The position numbers and the translations under genes were made by a program. This document shows, piece by piece, positions 9,681 through 18,318 of a stretch of 41,014 nt of DNA (the first letter of the stretch is position 1; the number at the start of each line of letters is the position of its first letter). The DNA lies in contig JAZRMQ010000059.1 in the NCBI GenBank assembly GCA_045647745.1, positions 1 to 41,014 on the forward strand, given 5' to 3'. The notes under the pieces were generated by a model. The model worked only from the letters and a program-made list of their open reading frames with translations. It ran no database searches and was not told the DNA's origin. The DNA is from HGM04593 sp045647745. GTDB taxonomy: Bacteria > Bacteroidota > Bacteroidia > Bacteroidales > Bacteroidaceae.

Positions 9681-10505
9681 TTATTTTGTTATATCCTCTA
9701 TCTCAGTGACAGAGTCCATCCAGCCATCCATTATTATTGCCGGAGAGTGTGTGCAGAGTATAATCTGCGTGTTGGGGTTCAATGTGCGCACAAGGCTGAT
9801 GAGGCGCTGTTGCCACTCAATGTGCAAGGATATTTCCGGTTCGTCCATCAACATTACTCCGGGGCGATTCTCCTGCACGAGGGCAGTGAGCAGTATAACA
9901 AGAATCTGCTTCTCGCCCGACGATAGCATATAGGGTGATATTGTTTCGCCATATTGGTTGAAGTATATCTCGTTGCTGTCGCGCGCAATGGTTTTTGCTG
10001 TGGGGGCAAAAAGCTCGTCGATAAGGTCTTGGAAAAGTTTTTTTGGCTTTGTCAGTTCTGTGGCAAGGCGCTGGTCGTCGGGGTTGCCCGTGGTGAGCAG
10101 TGCAATAATTCGATTGCCAACGTTGACTTGATAATTCAGATAGCGGCGTTGCAGATTGTAAAGTTGCCAGTCAAGTTCGGTGCGAATATCGGCCCCCGGG
10201 ATTTTATCAAGCATCTCGCTGCTCAAAATTGGGCGGTCGATGCTGCTGATAATATCAAAATGAATACTTGTGGCATCTTCGGGAAAGAATGTGACCTTTA
10301 CACCGTCCTCGGGAGTGCTGGTGAGGCGCCCATCGCGCATAATCTTCAAATGACGTGCCGAGCGGTTGATGATGGTGCTTTTTCCCACACCGTTGCTTCC
10401 GCTAAGGATGTTTACGTCGGGACGCAACTCCCAGAGAATGTGCTTGCGGTTGCTCCACAATGAGTCAATCTCTATGCTCTTAATGTATTGTGCCATCTTC
10501 TCCAT
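9681..10505 (-). CDS. ABC-type AAA ATPase, possible AriA-like partner of DUF4435
   Basis: This protein of about 274 residues is an SMC/OLD-type ATPase. The Walker A motif GSNGVGKST is at residues 36-44. An ABC-like signature LSSGEKQ is near 195, Walker B VMLMDEPEIS near 218, and the switch histidine in THSP near 250. No nuclease domain is fused to it. The frame is open up to 10544, but a promoter -7 box (10532-10539) overlaps those first codons, so I use ATG 10505 (MEKMAQY); ATG 10496 is also possible. It is much shorter than the AriA proteins known from enteric PARIS systems. It is probably co-transcribed with the DUF4435 gene that follows. Confidence 0.75.
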   Translation of the reverse strand: MEKMAQYIKSIEIDSLWSNRKHILWELRPDVNILSGSNGVGKSTIINRSARHLKIMRDGRLTSTPEDGVKVTFFPEDATSIHFDIISSIDRPILSSEMLDKIPGADIRTELDWQLYNLQRRYLNYQVNVGNRIIALLTTGNPDDQRLATELTKPKKLFQDLIDELFAPTAKTIARDSNEIYFNQYGETISPYMLSSGEKQILVILLTALVQENRPGVMLMDEPEISLHIEWQQRLISLVRTLNPNTQIILCTHSPAIIMDGWMDSVTEIEDITK

Positions 10506-10531
10506 AGGAACTTTTTTATCTGCTGTGCAAG

Positions 10532-10562
10532 CAAATTTATACAATGTTTGTGTAAAAACAAA
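10532..10562 (-). promoter_or_regulatory. Bacteroidetes-type promoter for the ATPase/DUF4435 pair
   Basis: On the minus strand a -33 TTTG (10559-10562) is separated by exactly 19 bases from a -7 box TAAATTTG (10532-10539). This is the consensus arrangement of the Bacteroidetes primary sigma factor. Transcription would begin near 10525, about 20 bases before the chosen start codon. Confidence 0.75.
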
Positions 10563-10719
10563 TAACCAAAAGTAAATAATGTTTAATTTTATAAAAATAG
10601 TTGCTTTAAATGTTCTTTTGGAACTATTTGTTAGTATCTTTGAGCTAGTGTTCGAAGATGTTCTGCACTCGCTTTGAAAAATATTGAAGCAAGCTTGATA
10701 TTTCTCGCTCGTTTGTGTA

Positions 10720-10727
10720 TATCTTTG
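10720..10727 (+). promoter_or_regulatory. -7 box for the nucleoside kinase gene
   Basis: TATCTTTG matches TAnnTTTG and lies 17 bases before ATG 10745. The -33 element is weak (CTTG at 10694-10697, 22 bases away). A second TATCTTTG at 10635-10642 lies further upstream. The downstream box overlaps the codons of a longer frame that could begin at GTG 10715, which argues against that start. Confidence 0.45.
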
Positions 10728-10744
10728 AGGTACAGATAAAACTT

Positions 10745-12394
10745 ATGGCTATGATACGTATTTTTTGCAAAAACAATGGCGTGACAAAAGAATTTCCCGG
10801 CGGAGTGTCGTTGCGCGAAGTGTACGATGCTTTTGAACTGAATATGCCCTATGGCGTAATTGCCGCCCGTGTGAATAACGTGACAAGGGGGTTAGCCTTG
10901 AAACTTTTTCGTCATAAGGATGTCGAATTTATCGACGTAAGAACCGATGATGGTATGCGTATGTATGTTCGTTCGCTTACATTCATCTTTATGAAGGCAA
11001 TGAACGAACTTTTTCCGGCAGCCACCGTTCGCTTCGAGAATGCTATTTCAAAAGGTTACTATTGCCGAATGGATACTCCGGTGAGCGATGAGCAGGTGGA
11101 TATTGTGCGCGATAAAATGCGTAGCATAGTAAGCAGTGATATACCTTTCAAAAGGGTAGAGTGCCACACCGACGAGGCTATTGAAATTTTTCAACGCATA
11201 GGCCGCGTCGACAAGGTGCGTCTGCTGGAGACCTACAACCGTCTGTATACAAGCTACTACGAGCTCGATGGTTACGTCGATAGCTACTACAATGGCTTGG
11301 TGCCAAGCACCGGATATATTACACTTTTTGAGATAGAAAAGTATGACGATGGTATCTTGCTTCGTGTTCCAAACAAGGAGCGCCCGACAGAGCTCGAGGA
11401 TAAAGTCCCTCAAGAGAAACTGCACGAACTTTTTGAGGAGCGTTTACAGTGGCATCAAAAGATGGGCGTGGAGACGATAGGTGATTTTAATAAGGCTGTA
11501 AGCGCAGGCTTCGGCATCGACCTTGTCAATGTGTCCGAGGTGTTGCAGGAGCGTCGTCTCTCAAAGATTGCCGATGAGATTTTGCAACGCAACGCAAAGG
11601 TTGTGCTCATTGCCGGCCCTTCGTCGTCGGGCAAGACAACCTTCAGCAAGCGATTGAGCATACAGCTGTTAGCTTGTGGCCTAAAGCCCTATGCAATATC
11701 TCTTGACGACTATTTTGTGAACCGCACCCTGACACCGCGTAAGCCCGATGGGGATTATGATTTTGAGTCCATTCACTCTATCGACCTTCCCTATTTCAAC
11801 GAATCGTTGAGTCGCATCCTGCAGGGCGAAGAGGTTGATGTTCCCACCTATAACTTTAAAACCGGCGAGCGTGAATTTAACGGCAAAAAATTAAGACTCA
11901 CCCCGCAGATGGTGCTTGTGATAGAGGGAACACACGCGTTGAACCCAATGCTTACCTCGCAGATTGCCGATAGCGATAAATTTCGCATCTACGTCTCGGC
12001 GCTTACATCAATAAAGCTCGATTATCACAACTATATCTCAACCTCGGACAATCGTCTGTTGCGCCGCCTCATACGCGATGCAAAGTACCGTGGTTATCCT
12101 GCGCAGGAGACAATAATGCGTTGGCCCGATGTGCGTCGTGGCGAGGAAAAGTGGATATTCCCCTATCAGGAGAATGCCGATGTTATGTTTAACTCGTCGC
12201 TCTTCTATGAGCTGGCAGTGTTTAAATCACAAGCAGAGCCAATGCTTCGTGCTGTGCCTGAAAATTGCTCCGAATATTCCGAGGCGCAAAGGCTTTTGAG
12301 ATTTTTGGATTATATTGTACCTTTGCAAGATAAAGAACTGCCACCTACGTCGTTGGCGCGTGAATTTTTGGGTGGCAGCAGTTTTAAATATTGA
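10745..12394 (+). CDS. TGS-domain nucleoside (uridine-type) kinase
   Basis: This 549-residue protein combines an N-terminal TGS-like domain (IRIFCKNNGVTKEFPGG), a threonyl-tRNA-synthetase-type second additional domain up to about residue 230, and a C-terminal phosphoribulokinase/uridine-kinase domain. The kinase P-loop GPSSSGKTT is at residues 291-299, followed by the SLDDYF acidic motif and IEGTHAL. The combination is common in Bacteroidetes and Firmicutes and is usually annotated as a nucleoside kinase. It would phosphorylate uridine or cytidine, but the substrate is not shown here. The start was chosen downstream of a -7 box at 10720. rpoN begins 15 bases after its stop. Confidence 0.88.
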   Translation: MAMIRIFCKNNGVTKEFPGGVSLREVYDAFELNMPYGVIAARVNNVTRGLALKLFRHKDVEFIDVRTDDGMRMYVRSLTFIFMKAMNELFPAATVRFENAISKGYYCRMDTPVSDEQVDIVRDKMRSIVSSDIPFKRVECHTDEAIEIFQRIGRVDKVRLLETYNRLYTSYYELDGYVDSYYNGLVPSTGYITLFEIEKYDDGILLRVPNKERPTELEDKVPQEKLHELFEERLQWHQKMGVETIGDFNKAVSAGFGIDLVNVSEVLQERRLSKIADEILQRNAKVVLIAGPSSSGKTTFSKRLSIQLLACGLKPYAISLDDYFVNRTLTPRKPDGDYDFESIHSIDLPYFNESLSRILQGEEVDVPTYNFKTGEREFNGKKLRLTPQMVLVIEGTHALNPMLTSQIADSDKFRIYVSALTSIKLDYHNYISTSDNRLLRRLIRDAKYRGYPAQETIMRWPDVRRGEEKWIFPYQENADVMFNSSLFYELAVFKSQAEPMLRAVPENCSEYSEAQRLLRFLDYIVPLQDKELPPTSLAREFLGGSSFKY

Positions 12395-12409
12395 TAATCA
12401 AATTGTTAT

Positions 12410-13837
12410 ATGTCCAACAACTCCTTTGCGCAGATACAACAGCAGCAACAGACTCTCACCCAGTCCTTGTCGCCACAGCAACTGCTGGCAGTGCAACTGC
12501 TTGAGCTGACGACGGTAGGGATTGAGGAACGTGTGCGTGGCGAGGTGATGGATAATCCCGCCTTGGAGGCTGTTGAGCCCGATGAGGTGCCGGCTGTTGG
12601 GGGTGATGATGTTGCAGAGGCTTACTCGGCCGATGCTGATGAAGATTATAGTGGCAACGATGATATACCTGTTGCTTCGGCCGGCTTTGCCCCCTCGATG
12701 GAGGCTTTATACGGCGATGTAGTCTCTTTTGGCGATACATTGATGGAGCAGCTTGGAGCGCTTTCACTCTCCCACGATGAGATGGCTATTGGCGAGTATC
12801 TTATTGGTACCCTCGACGAGGATGGCCTATTGCGTAAACCTTTGTCTGAGATTGAGGACGAACTATTGATATACAATAATATCTCAACAACCGAGGAACA
12901 GCTGCTGTCCGTGCTCAGGGCTATTCAAACATTTGAGCCGGCGGGGATTGCAGCTCGCGACCTTCAAGAGTGTCTGCTACTGCAATTGGAACGTAATTTT
13001 GCCGGCAGGGATTTTACCATTCACAAAAGAATATTGCTCGATTGTTACGATGATTTTGCCGGCAAAAGATGGGGCGTAATCCCCGAGAAATTAGACATTC
13101 CTGCCGATGCTTGCCGTGAGGCTATTGCCGATATTGTACGATTGAATCCACGTCCCGGAGCTTCGCTTACCGAAGGGTTGGGTTTTAGCCGTCAGCAGGT
13201 GATGCCCGATTTTCTACTCGATATAACCGACGAAAAAGTCTTTGTGTCACTCAACAATGCGCACATTCCCTCGCTGCGTGTGAATAACGATTTTATGCAT
13301 CTGCTCGATGAACAGACTGTGGGTGGCAGTGCCGAACAACGGGCTGCGGCTCTTTTCTTAAAACAGAAAATAGAGTCGGCGAAAGGTTTTATAAGCGCTG
13401 TGCAGCAGCGTGAGATGACAATGCTTGCCACAATGAGAGCTATTGCTTCATTGCAAAAGGATTACTTTTTGAGCGGGGGCGATGAGGCTCTGCTCAAGCC
13501 AATGATATTGGAAGATGTTTCAAAGATAACAGGATACGATATCTCCACAACGTCGCGTGTCTGCAACAGTAAATATGTTCAGACTCCGTGGAGTGTGACA
13601 CCGCTAAAATACTATTTCAGCGATGGAGTGACAATGCTTGATGGTACCACACAGTCGGTCTATGAACTCTATCGTGTGATACAGGAATTGATTGACAACG
13701 AAGATAAAAGTAACCCGCTTACCGATCAGTTGCTTCAGGAGGCTCTTGTTGAGCAGGGGTATAATATTGCCCGTCGCACTGTGGCCAAATACCGCGAACA
13801 GTTGCAAATACCGGTGGCAAGGCTGCGCAAAGAGTAA
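12410..13837 (+). CDS. rpoN: RNA polymerase sigma-54 factor
   Basis: This 475-residue protein is the alternative sigma factor that directs RNA polymerase to -24/-12 promoters and needs an ATPase activator. The glutamine-rich region I (QIQQQQQTLTQSLSPQQ) opens the protein and an acidic region II follows. The core-binding region contains FEPAGIAARDLQECLLLQL. The RpoN box near residue 453 reads ARRTVAKYREQL, close to the family consensus ARRTVAKYRE. No activator gene is visible in the window. The 15-base gap to the nucleoside kinase suggests a shared transcript. Confidence 0.96.
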   Translation: MSNNSFAQIQQQQQTLTQSLSPQQLLAVQLLELTTVGIEERVRGEVMDNPALEAVEPDEVPAVGGDDVAEAYSADADEDYSGNDDIPVASAGFAPSMEALYGDVVSFGDTLMEQLGALSLSHDEMAIGEYLIGTLDEDGLLRKPLSEIEDELLIYNNISTTEEQLLSVLRAIQTFEPAGIAARDLQECLLLQLERNFAGRDFTIHKRILLDCYDDFAGKRWGVIPEKLDIPADACREAIADIVRLNPRPGASLTEGLGFSRQQVMPDFLLDITDEKVFVSLNNAHIPSLRVNNDFMHLLDEQTVGGSAEQRAAALFLKQKIESAKGFISAVQQREMTMLATMRAIASLQKDYFLSGGDEALLKPMILEDVSKITGYDISTTSRVCNSKYVQTPWSVTPLKYYFSDGVTMLDGTTQSVYELYRVIQELIDNEDKSNPLTDQLLQEALVEQGYNIARRTVAKYREQLQIPVARLRKE

Positions 13838-13885
13838 ATGAAGATATTTTTTGAAAGAATTTTAAGCAGTTTATAAAAATAGATG

Positions 13886-13893
13886 TAAATTTG
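13886..13893 (+). promoter_or_regulatory. -7 box for fbp
   Basis: TAAATTTG matches the Bacteroidetes -7 consensus and lies 62 bases before the fbp ATG. The upstream element is weak (TTTA at 13861-13864, 21 bases away). It suggests that fbp starts a new transcript after rpoN. Confidence 0.5.
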
Positions 13894-13955
13894 CAGTAAC
13901 ACGTGCTGTTGGGGCGCACAAACGTCTCTTGCACGTTATAAATCAAAGATATATT

Positions 13956-15950
13956 ATGGCAAAACAGCAAATAACAATAGACGAGGTCAAGGAAGACCTG
14001 CGCTATCTGCGTTTGTTGGCGCGTGACTTCCCGACGGTGTCAAGCGTAACAACCGAAATAATCAATCTTGAGGCGATATTGCATTTGCCCAAGCCGACAG
14101 AGCATTTTCTTGCCGACGTGCACGGCGAGCACGAGGCTTTTCAGCACATCTTGCGCAACGCCTCGGGTAATATCAAGCGAAAGGTTAATGAACTTTTTGG
14201 CAACACAATCTCCTCCGAGGAGAAGAAGGACCTCTGCACCCTAATCTATTACCCCGAGGAGAAACTTAAATTGGTGCAACAATCCGATGCTAATCTCGAG
14301 GAGTATTATGAGCGTTCACTCAATCATCTGATAGTTGTCTGTCGTAATGTATCGTCGAAATACACCCGTTCCAAGGTGCGCAAGAGCCTCCCCGAGGAGT
14401 ATGCCTACATCATCGAGGAGTTGATGCACGAGAGCAACGACTATCAAAACAAACAGGCCTATCTGAAAGTTATTGTCGATACGATAATAGGTACAGGGCG
14501 TGCCGGGCACTTTATAACAGCTCTTTGCTACCTCATTCAAAGACTCATCATTGACCGTCTGCACATTTTGGGCGATATTTTCGACCGAGGACCCGGTGCA
14601 CACCACATTATGGACGCCTTGTGCGAGTATCACCATCTGGATATTACTTGGGGTAACCACGATGTGCTGTGGATGGGTGCTGCAGCCGGCAACACTTGCT
14701 GTATTGCCAGCGTGTTGCGCCTCTCTTTGCGCGATGCCAATACAACAACCCTTGAGGATGGCTACGCAATAAATATGGTTCCTCTTGCTACATTTGCAAT
14801 GGAGCAGTATGCCGATGACCCTTGTGAAATTTATCAGCCACGCGTAGATGAAGAGCGTACCAATTTCAACGAAAAAGATGTTCGCTTGATTGCTCAGATG
14901 CACAAGGCAATCTCTGTGATTGAGTTCAAACTATCGGGGCAGATAGCAATGAAACACCCCGAGTGGAAAATGATGGACCGTTGCCTGATGGAGTTTATCG
15001 ACAAGGAACGAGGCGTTATAACCATCGACGGCAAGGAGTATGAACTTGGTGATAAGCTGTGGCCTACTCTTGACCCGGCGAACCCTTATGCCCTCACACC
15101 CGAGGAGCAAGATGTTGTCGAGCGTCTGCGCTATTCGTTTATGCGCAGCGAGCGTCTGCAAAGCCACGTCAACTGCTTGCTTATGCGCGGTGGAATGTTT
15201 ATGATATATAACTCGAACCTGATGTTCCACGCAGCGGTGCCCATTAACGAAGATGGCACAATGCGTGAGGTGGTTTTTGACGGAGTGCCGGTAAAGGGCA
15301 AGGAATTGATGAAAAAAGTTGAGCGTATGGCACGTACCGCATTCGACAATGATGTTGATGAGGCTACACGTGAAAAGTATGCCGATTTCTTCTGGTATTT
15401 GTGGTGCGGCCCCGAATCTCCTCTTTTTGGCAAGGCAAAGATGGCTACATTTGAGCGCTATCTGCTCAGTGATAAAGAGGTGCAAAAAGAACCTAAAGGG
15501 TGGTACTATATTCTGCGCGACAACGCCGACGTCTGCGACTATATCCTTGATGAATTTGGTGTAAAGGGCAGTCATCGTCACATTATCAATGGTCACGTTC
15601 CGGTGCGTGTGTTTAAGGGTGAGACTCCTATAAAAGCCGATGGCCGCCTAATGGTCATTGATGGTGGCTTCTCAAAAATATATCACAACCGCACGGGTAT
15701 TGCCGGCTACACACTAGTATACCACAGCCGTGGCTTTGAGCTTGTGCAGCACACTCCGTTTACCTCTACCGAGGAGGCAATCCTTAACGGAACAGATATT
15801 TACAGCACCACAAAAATCGTGGAGGTGGTGGGTGAGCGCGAGAAGGTGCGCGATACCGATATTGGTCGTGGTATTATGGTTAAGATTGCCGATCTTGAGC
15901 GTTTGCTTTATGCTTATCGCAAGGGTATAATAAAAGAGAGACCACAATAA
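13956..15950 (+). CDS. fbp: Class III fructose-1,6-bisphosphatase
   Basis: This 664-residue enzyme hydrolyses fructose 1,6-bisphosphate to fructose 6-phosphate in gluconeogenesis. It matches the long form found in Firmicutes and Bacteroidetes, which has a calcineurin-like metal site. The metal motifs are LADVHGE near residue 49, GDIFDRGP near 205, WGNHDVLW near 232 and a late NGHVPV. Length and order are normal for the family. The frame is open a few codons further to TTG 13929, but ATG 13956 (MAKQQITIDEV) is the natural start. purE follows after 26 bases. Confidence 0.95.
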   Translation: MAKQQITIDEVKEDLRYLRLLARDFPTVSSVTTEIINLEAILHLPKPTEHFLADVHGEHEAFQHILRNASGNIKRKVNELFGNTISSEEKKDLCTLIYYPEEKLKLVQQSDANLEEYYERSLNHLIVVCRNVSSKYTRSKVRKSLPEEYAYIIEELMHESNDYQNKQAYLKVIVDTIIGTGRAGHFITALCYLIQRLIIDRLHILGDIFDRGPGAHHIMDALCEYHHLDITWGNHDVLWMGAAAGNTCCIASVLRLSLRDANTTTLEDGYAINMVPLATFAMEQYADDPCEIYQPRVDEERTNFNEKDVRLIAQMHKAISVIEFKLSGQIAMKHPEWKMMDRCLMEFIDKERGVITIDGKEYELGDKLWPTLDPANPYALTPEEQDVVERLRYSFMRSERLQSHVNCLLMRGGMFMIYNSNLMFHAAVPINEDGTMREVVFDGVPVKGKELMKKVERMARTAFDNDVDEATREKYADFFWYLWCGPESPLFGKAKMATFERYLLSDKEVQKEPKGWYYILRDNADVCDYILDEFGVKGSHRHIINGHVPVRVFKGETPIKADGRLMVIDGGFSKIYHNRTGIAGYTLVYHSRGFELVQHTPFTSTEEAILNGTDIYSTTKIVEVVGEREKVRDTDIGRGIMVKIADLERLLYAYRKGIIKERPQ

Positions 15951-15976
15951 TTGTAACAAATTAAAAACATAATATA

Positions 15977-16483
15977 ATGAAAGCAATAGTAAGTGTGATA
16001 ATGGGTAGTACATCCGACCTGCCCGTGATGAAAAAGGCAACCGATTTTCTCAATGAGATGAAAGTGCCTTTCGAGGTAAATGCTCTTTCGGCTCACCGCA
16101 CCCCCGAGGCTGTTGAGGCCTTTTCAAAAGGTGCAAAGGAGCGTGGCGTGAAAATAATTATTGCCGCTGCGGGAATGGCAGCCCATTTGCCCGGTGTTAT
16201 TGCAGCAAGCACCACATTGCCTGTTATTGGTGTGCCCATCAACAGCACATTAGATGGCATTGATGCACTGCTTGCTATTGTGCAGATGCCTCCCGGAATT
16301 CCCGTTGCAACCGTTGGCGTGAACGCATCGCTCAACGCAGCAATTTTGGCTGTTGAGATGCTTGCACTTGCCGATACAGAGCTTGCCGAGCGCCTTGCCG
16401 ACTACAAGAAAAATCTCTGCAAAAAGATTGAGAAAGCAAACGAAGAGCTCAAGGAACTCAAATATGAATACAAAACAAACTAA
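15977..16483 (+). CDS. purE: N5-carboxyaminoimidazole ribonucleotide mutase
   Basis: This 168-residue protein is class I PurE, which moves the carboxyl group of N5-CAIR to give CAIR in purine synthesis. The phosphate-binding GSTSD is at residues 10-14 and the catalytic SAHRTP at 38-43. The glycine/alanine-rich AAAGMAAHLPG loop is intact. Its last 20 bases overlap the start of ispG. The overlap suggests coupled translation, although the two enzymes belong to different pathways. Confidence 0.97.
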   Translation: MKAIVSVIMGSTSDLPVMKKATDFLNEMKVPFEVNALSAHRTPEAVEAFSKGAKERGVKIIIAAAGMAAHLPGVIAASTTLPVIGVPINSTLDGIDALLAIVQMPPGIPVATVGVNASLNAAILAVEMLALADTELAERLADYKKNLCKKIEKANEELKELKYEYKTN

Positions 16484-18200
16484 TATAGACCTGTTCAACT
16501 ACAAACGTCGCGCAACCGTAGAGGTTGCTGTGGGCGGTGTTGTTATTGGTGGCAATAATCCGGTGCGCGTGCAGTCAATGACCAACACAAGCACTATGGA
16601 CACAGAGGGCAGTGTGGAGCAAACACTGCGCATTGTTGAGCGCGGTGGAGAGCTTGTGCGCCTGACAACGCAAGGTAACCGCGAAGCGGTGAACCTTGGC
16701 AATATCAAGGAGCAGTTGCTTGCTCGTGGCTGTAATGTACCGCTCGTGGCCGACGTGCATTTTAATGCCGCTGTAGCCGACACAGCGGCGCGTTACGCCG
16801 ATAAAGTACGTGTCAACCCCGGCAACTATGTCGACACGGCGCGCACTTTCAAGCACATTGATTACACCGATGCTGAATATGCCGATGAGCTCAAACGTCT
16901 GCGTGAACGCTTTGTGGCCTTCTTGAATATTTGCAAGGCCGAGGGAAAAGCGGTGCGCGTTGGAGTAAATCACGGCTCTCTCAGCGACCGCATAATGAGC
17001 CGTTACGGCGATACTCCGTCGGGGGTAGTTGAGTCCTGTATGGAGTTTTTGCGCATTTGTCGCGACGAGAACTTTAACAACGTCGTTGTTTCAATAAAGA
17101 CCAGCAACACAGCGATGATGGTGACAACCGTGCGTCGCCTTGTTAGGGTGATGGCCGAGGAGGGAATATCCTATCCTTTACATCTTGGTGTTACCGAGGC
17201 CGGTGACGCCGAGGATGGTCGCATAAAGAGTGCTGTGGGTATTGGTGCTTTGTTGGCCGATGGAATAGGCGATACTCTGCGCGTGTCACTTGCCGAGGCT
17301 CCCGAAAATGAAATTCCGGTGGCTAAGCAGCTTGTCGATTATGTTACACACCGCTCGGGACACGCTGTCGTAGAGGCTGTTGTTGCACCATCATTTAACT
17401 ACGAGGAGCCACAACGTCGCCCGACTGATGCTGTTGGCAAGGTTGGTGGCAGCAATGTTCCGGTCGTTGTCGGCTGCAACGTTGCTGTTGGTGAGCTTGC
17501 CCCCGATTTTGTGGCGTCCGATATTGTGCTTGCTTCGCCCGTTGATGCTGCCGAAGGTTCTTTTGTGGCTGTTGAATACAAAGACCTCACAGCCGAAAAT
17601 ATTGCAAAACTAAAGTCGGTTAAAGATTTTGTTCTGGTTGCTTCGTCGGCTCACTCTAATCCTGTGGGTGAGTTGCGCGCCTTGGTGCATAAGCTCGCAG
17701 CAGAGGGTGTTTCGGCGCCGGTAATTATACGCCGAAAATATGAAGAGAGTGCCATAGAGTCGCTTCGTATAAAGGCTTCGGCCGATCTTGGTGTTCTTCT
17801 TATCGACGGCCTTGTCGATGGCTTGTGGATAGAGAACGATGGCATTGATTGTGCTGATATTGTGGCTGTGGCCTTTGGAATATTGCAAGCGACACGTGCC
17901 CGCATTAGCAAGACCGAATATATTGCTTGTCCCGGTTGTGGTCGCACAATGTATGACCTGCAAGGAACTTTGGCAAGAATAAAAGCTGCAACCGCTCATT
18001 TGAAAGGTCTAAAAATTGGAGTGATGGGCTGTATAGTGAATGGCCCCGGAGAGATGGCCGATGCCGATTATGGTTACGTTGGCGCAGCTCGTGGCAAAGT
18101 CTCACTTTATCGTCGCAAGGAGTGCGTAGAGAAGAATATCCCCGAAGATGAAGCCATTGAACGACTGCTGCAACTGATTGATAGCGACAAGAATAGATAA
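16464..18200 (+). CDS. ispG: (E)-4-hydroxy-3-methylbut-2-enyl-diphosphate synthase
   Basis: This 578-residue iron-sulfur enzyme converts MEcPP to HMBPP late in the MEP isoprenoid pathway. It is the long form with an extra domain in the middle, usual in Bacteroidetes, chlamydiae and plants. The N-terminal TIM barrel shows VRVQSMTNT and LVADVHFN. The cluster-binding cysteines are in CPGCGRTMYDLQGTL near residue 490 and MGCIVNGPGEMADADYG near 521. The start is ATG 16464 (MNTKQTNID), inside the purE end; a longer in-frame extension would read through purE. Together with dxs, this window encodes two of the pathway's enzymes. Confidence 0.97.
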   Translation: MNTKQTNIDLFNYKRRATVEVAVGGVVIGGNNPVRVQSMTNTSTMDTEGSVEQTLRIVERGGELVRLTTQGNREAVNLGNIKEQLLARGCNVPLVADVHFNAAVADTAARYADKVRVNPGNYVDTARTFKHIDYTDAEYADELKRLRERFVAFLNICKAEGKAVRVGVNHGSLSDRIMSRYGDTPSGVVESCMEFLRICRDENFNNVVVSIKTSNTAMMVTTVRRLVRVMAEEGISYPLHLGVTEAGDAEDGRIKSAVGIGALLADGIGDTLRVSLAEAPENEIPVAKQLVDYVTHRSGHAVVEAVVAPSFNYEEPQRRPTDAVGKVGGSNVPVVVGCNVAVGELAPDFVASDIVLASPVDAAEGSFVAVEYKDLTAENIAKLKSVKDFVLVASSAHSNPVGELRALVHKLAAEGVSAPVIIRRKYEESAIESLRIKASADLGVLLIDGLVDGLWIENDGIDCADIVAVAFGILQATRARISKTEYIACPGCGRTMYDLQGTLARIKAATAHLKGLKIGVMGCIVNGPGEMADADYGYVGAARGKVSLYRRKECVEKNIPEDEAIERLLQLIDSDKNR

Positions 18201-18218
18201 TTTAAATGGGCTGCATTT
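18200..18218 (+). repeat. Left copy of the 19-base direct repeat flanking the R-M island
   Basis: ATTTAAATGGGCTGCATTT begins at the last base of the ispG stop codon and is repeated exactly at 20851-20869. At the right-hand copy it is the left arm plus three loop bases of a perfect hairpin. Here the other arm is missing, as expected if the intervening DNA was inserted into the hairpin. Confidence 0.85.
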
Positions 18219-18275
18219 ATCTAATATTAACTATGAACCTAAGAGCTTGAAAAGGTTTATAATGTGTTGTCATTT

Positions 18276-18318
18276 CAAATACAATCCCTACCACAAATTG
18301 TGATAGGGATTGTATTTG
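18276..18318. terminator. Hairpin between ispG and the facing endonuclease gene
   Basis: A long inverted repeat (CAAATACAATCCCTA ... AGGGATTGTATTTG) forms a stem of about 15 pairs, one mismatch, then four more pairs around the loop AAT. It ends directly against the stop codon of the minus-strand endonuclease. It would terminate both converging transcripts and may replace the broken ispG terminator. Confidence 0.75.

Noticed and set aside
10506..10544. N-terminal extension MYKFACTADKKVP of the ATPase
   Set aside because: A consensus -33/-7 promoter overlaps these codons.
14316..14903. 195-codon open frame antisense to fbp
   Set aside because: It is opposite the metal-binding region of fbp and has no start signal or domain.
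16353..16463. N-terminal extension of ispG inside purE
   Set aside because: The segment is the purE sequence in another frame; IspG homology begins at ATG 16464.
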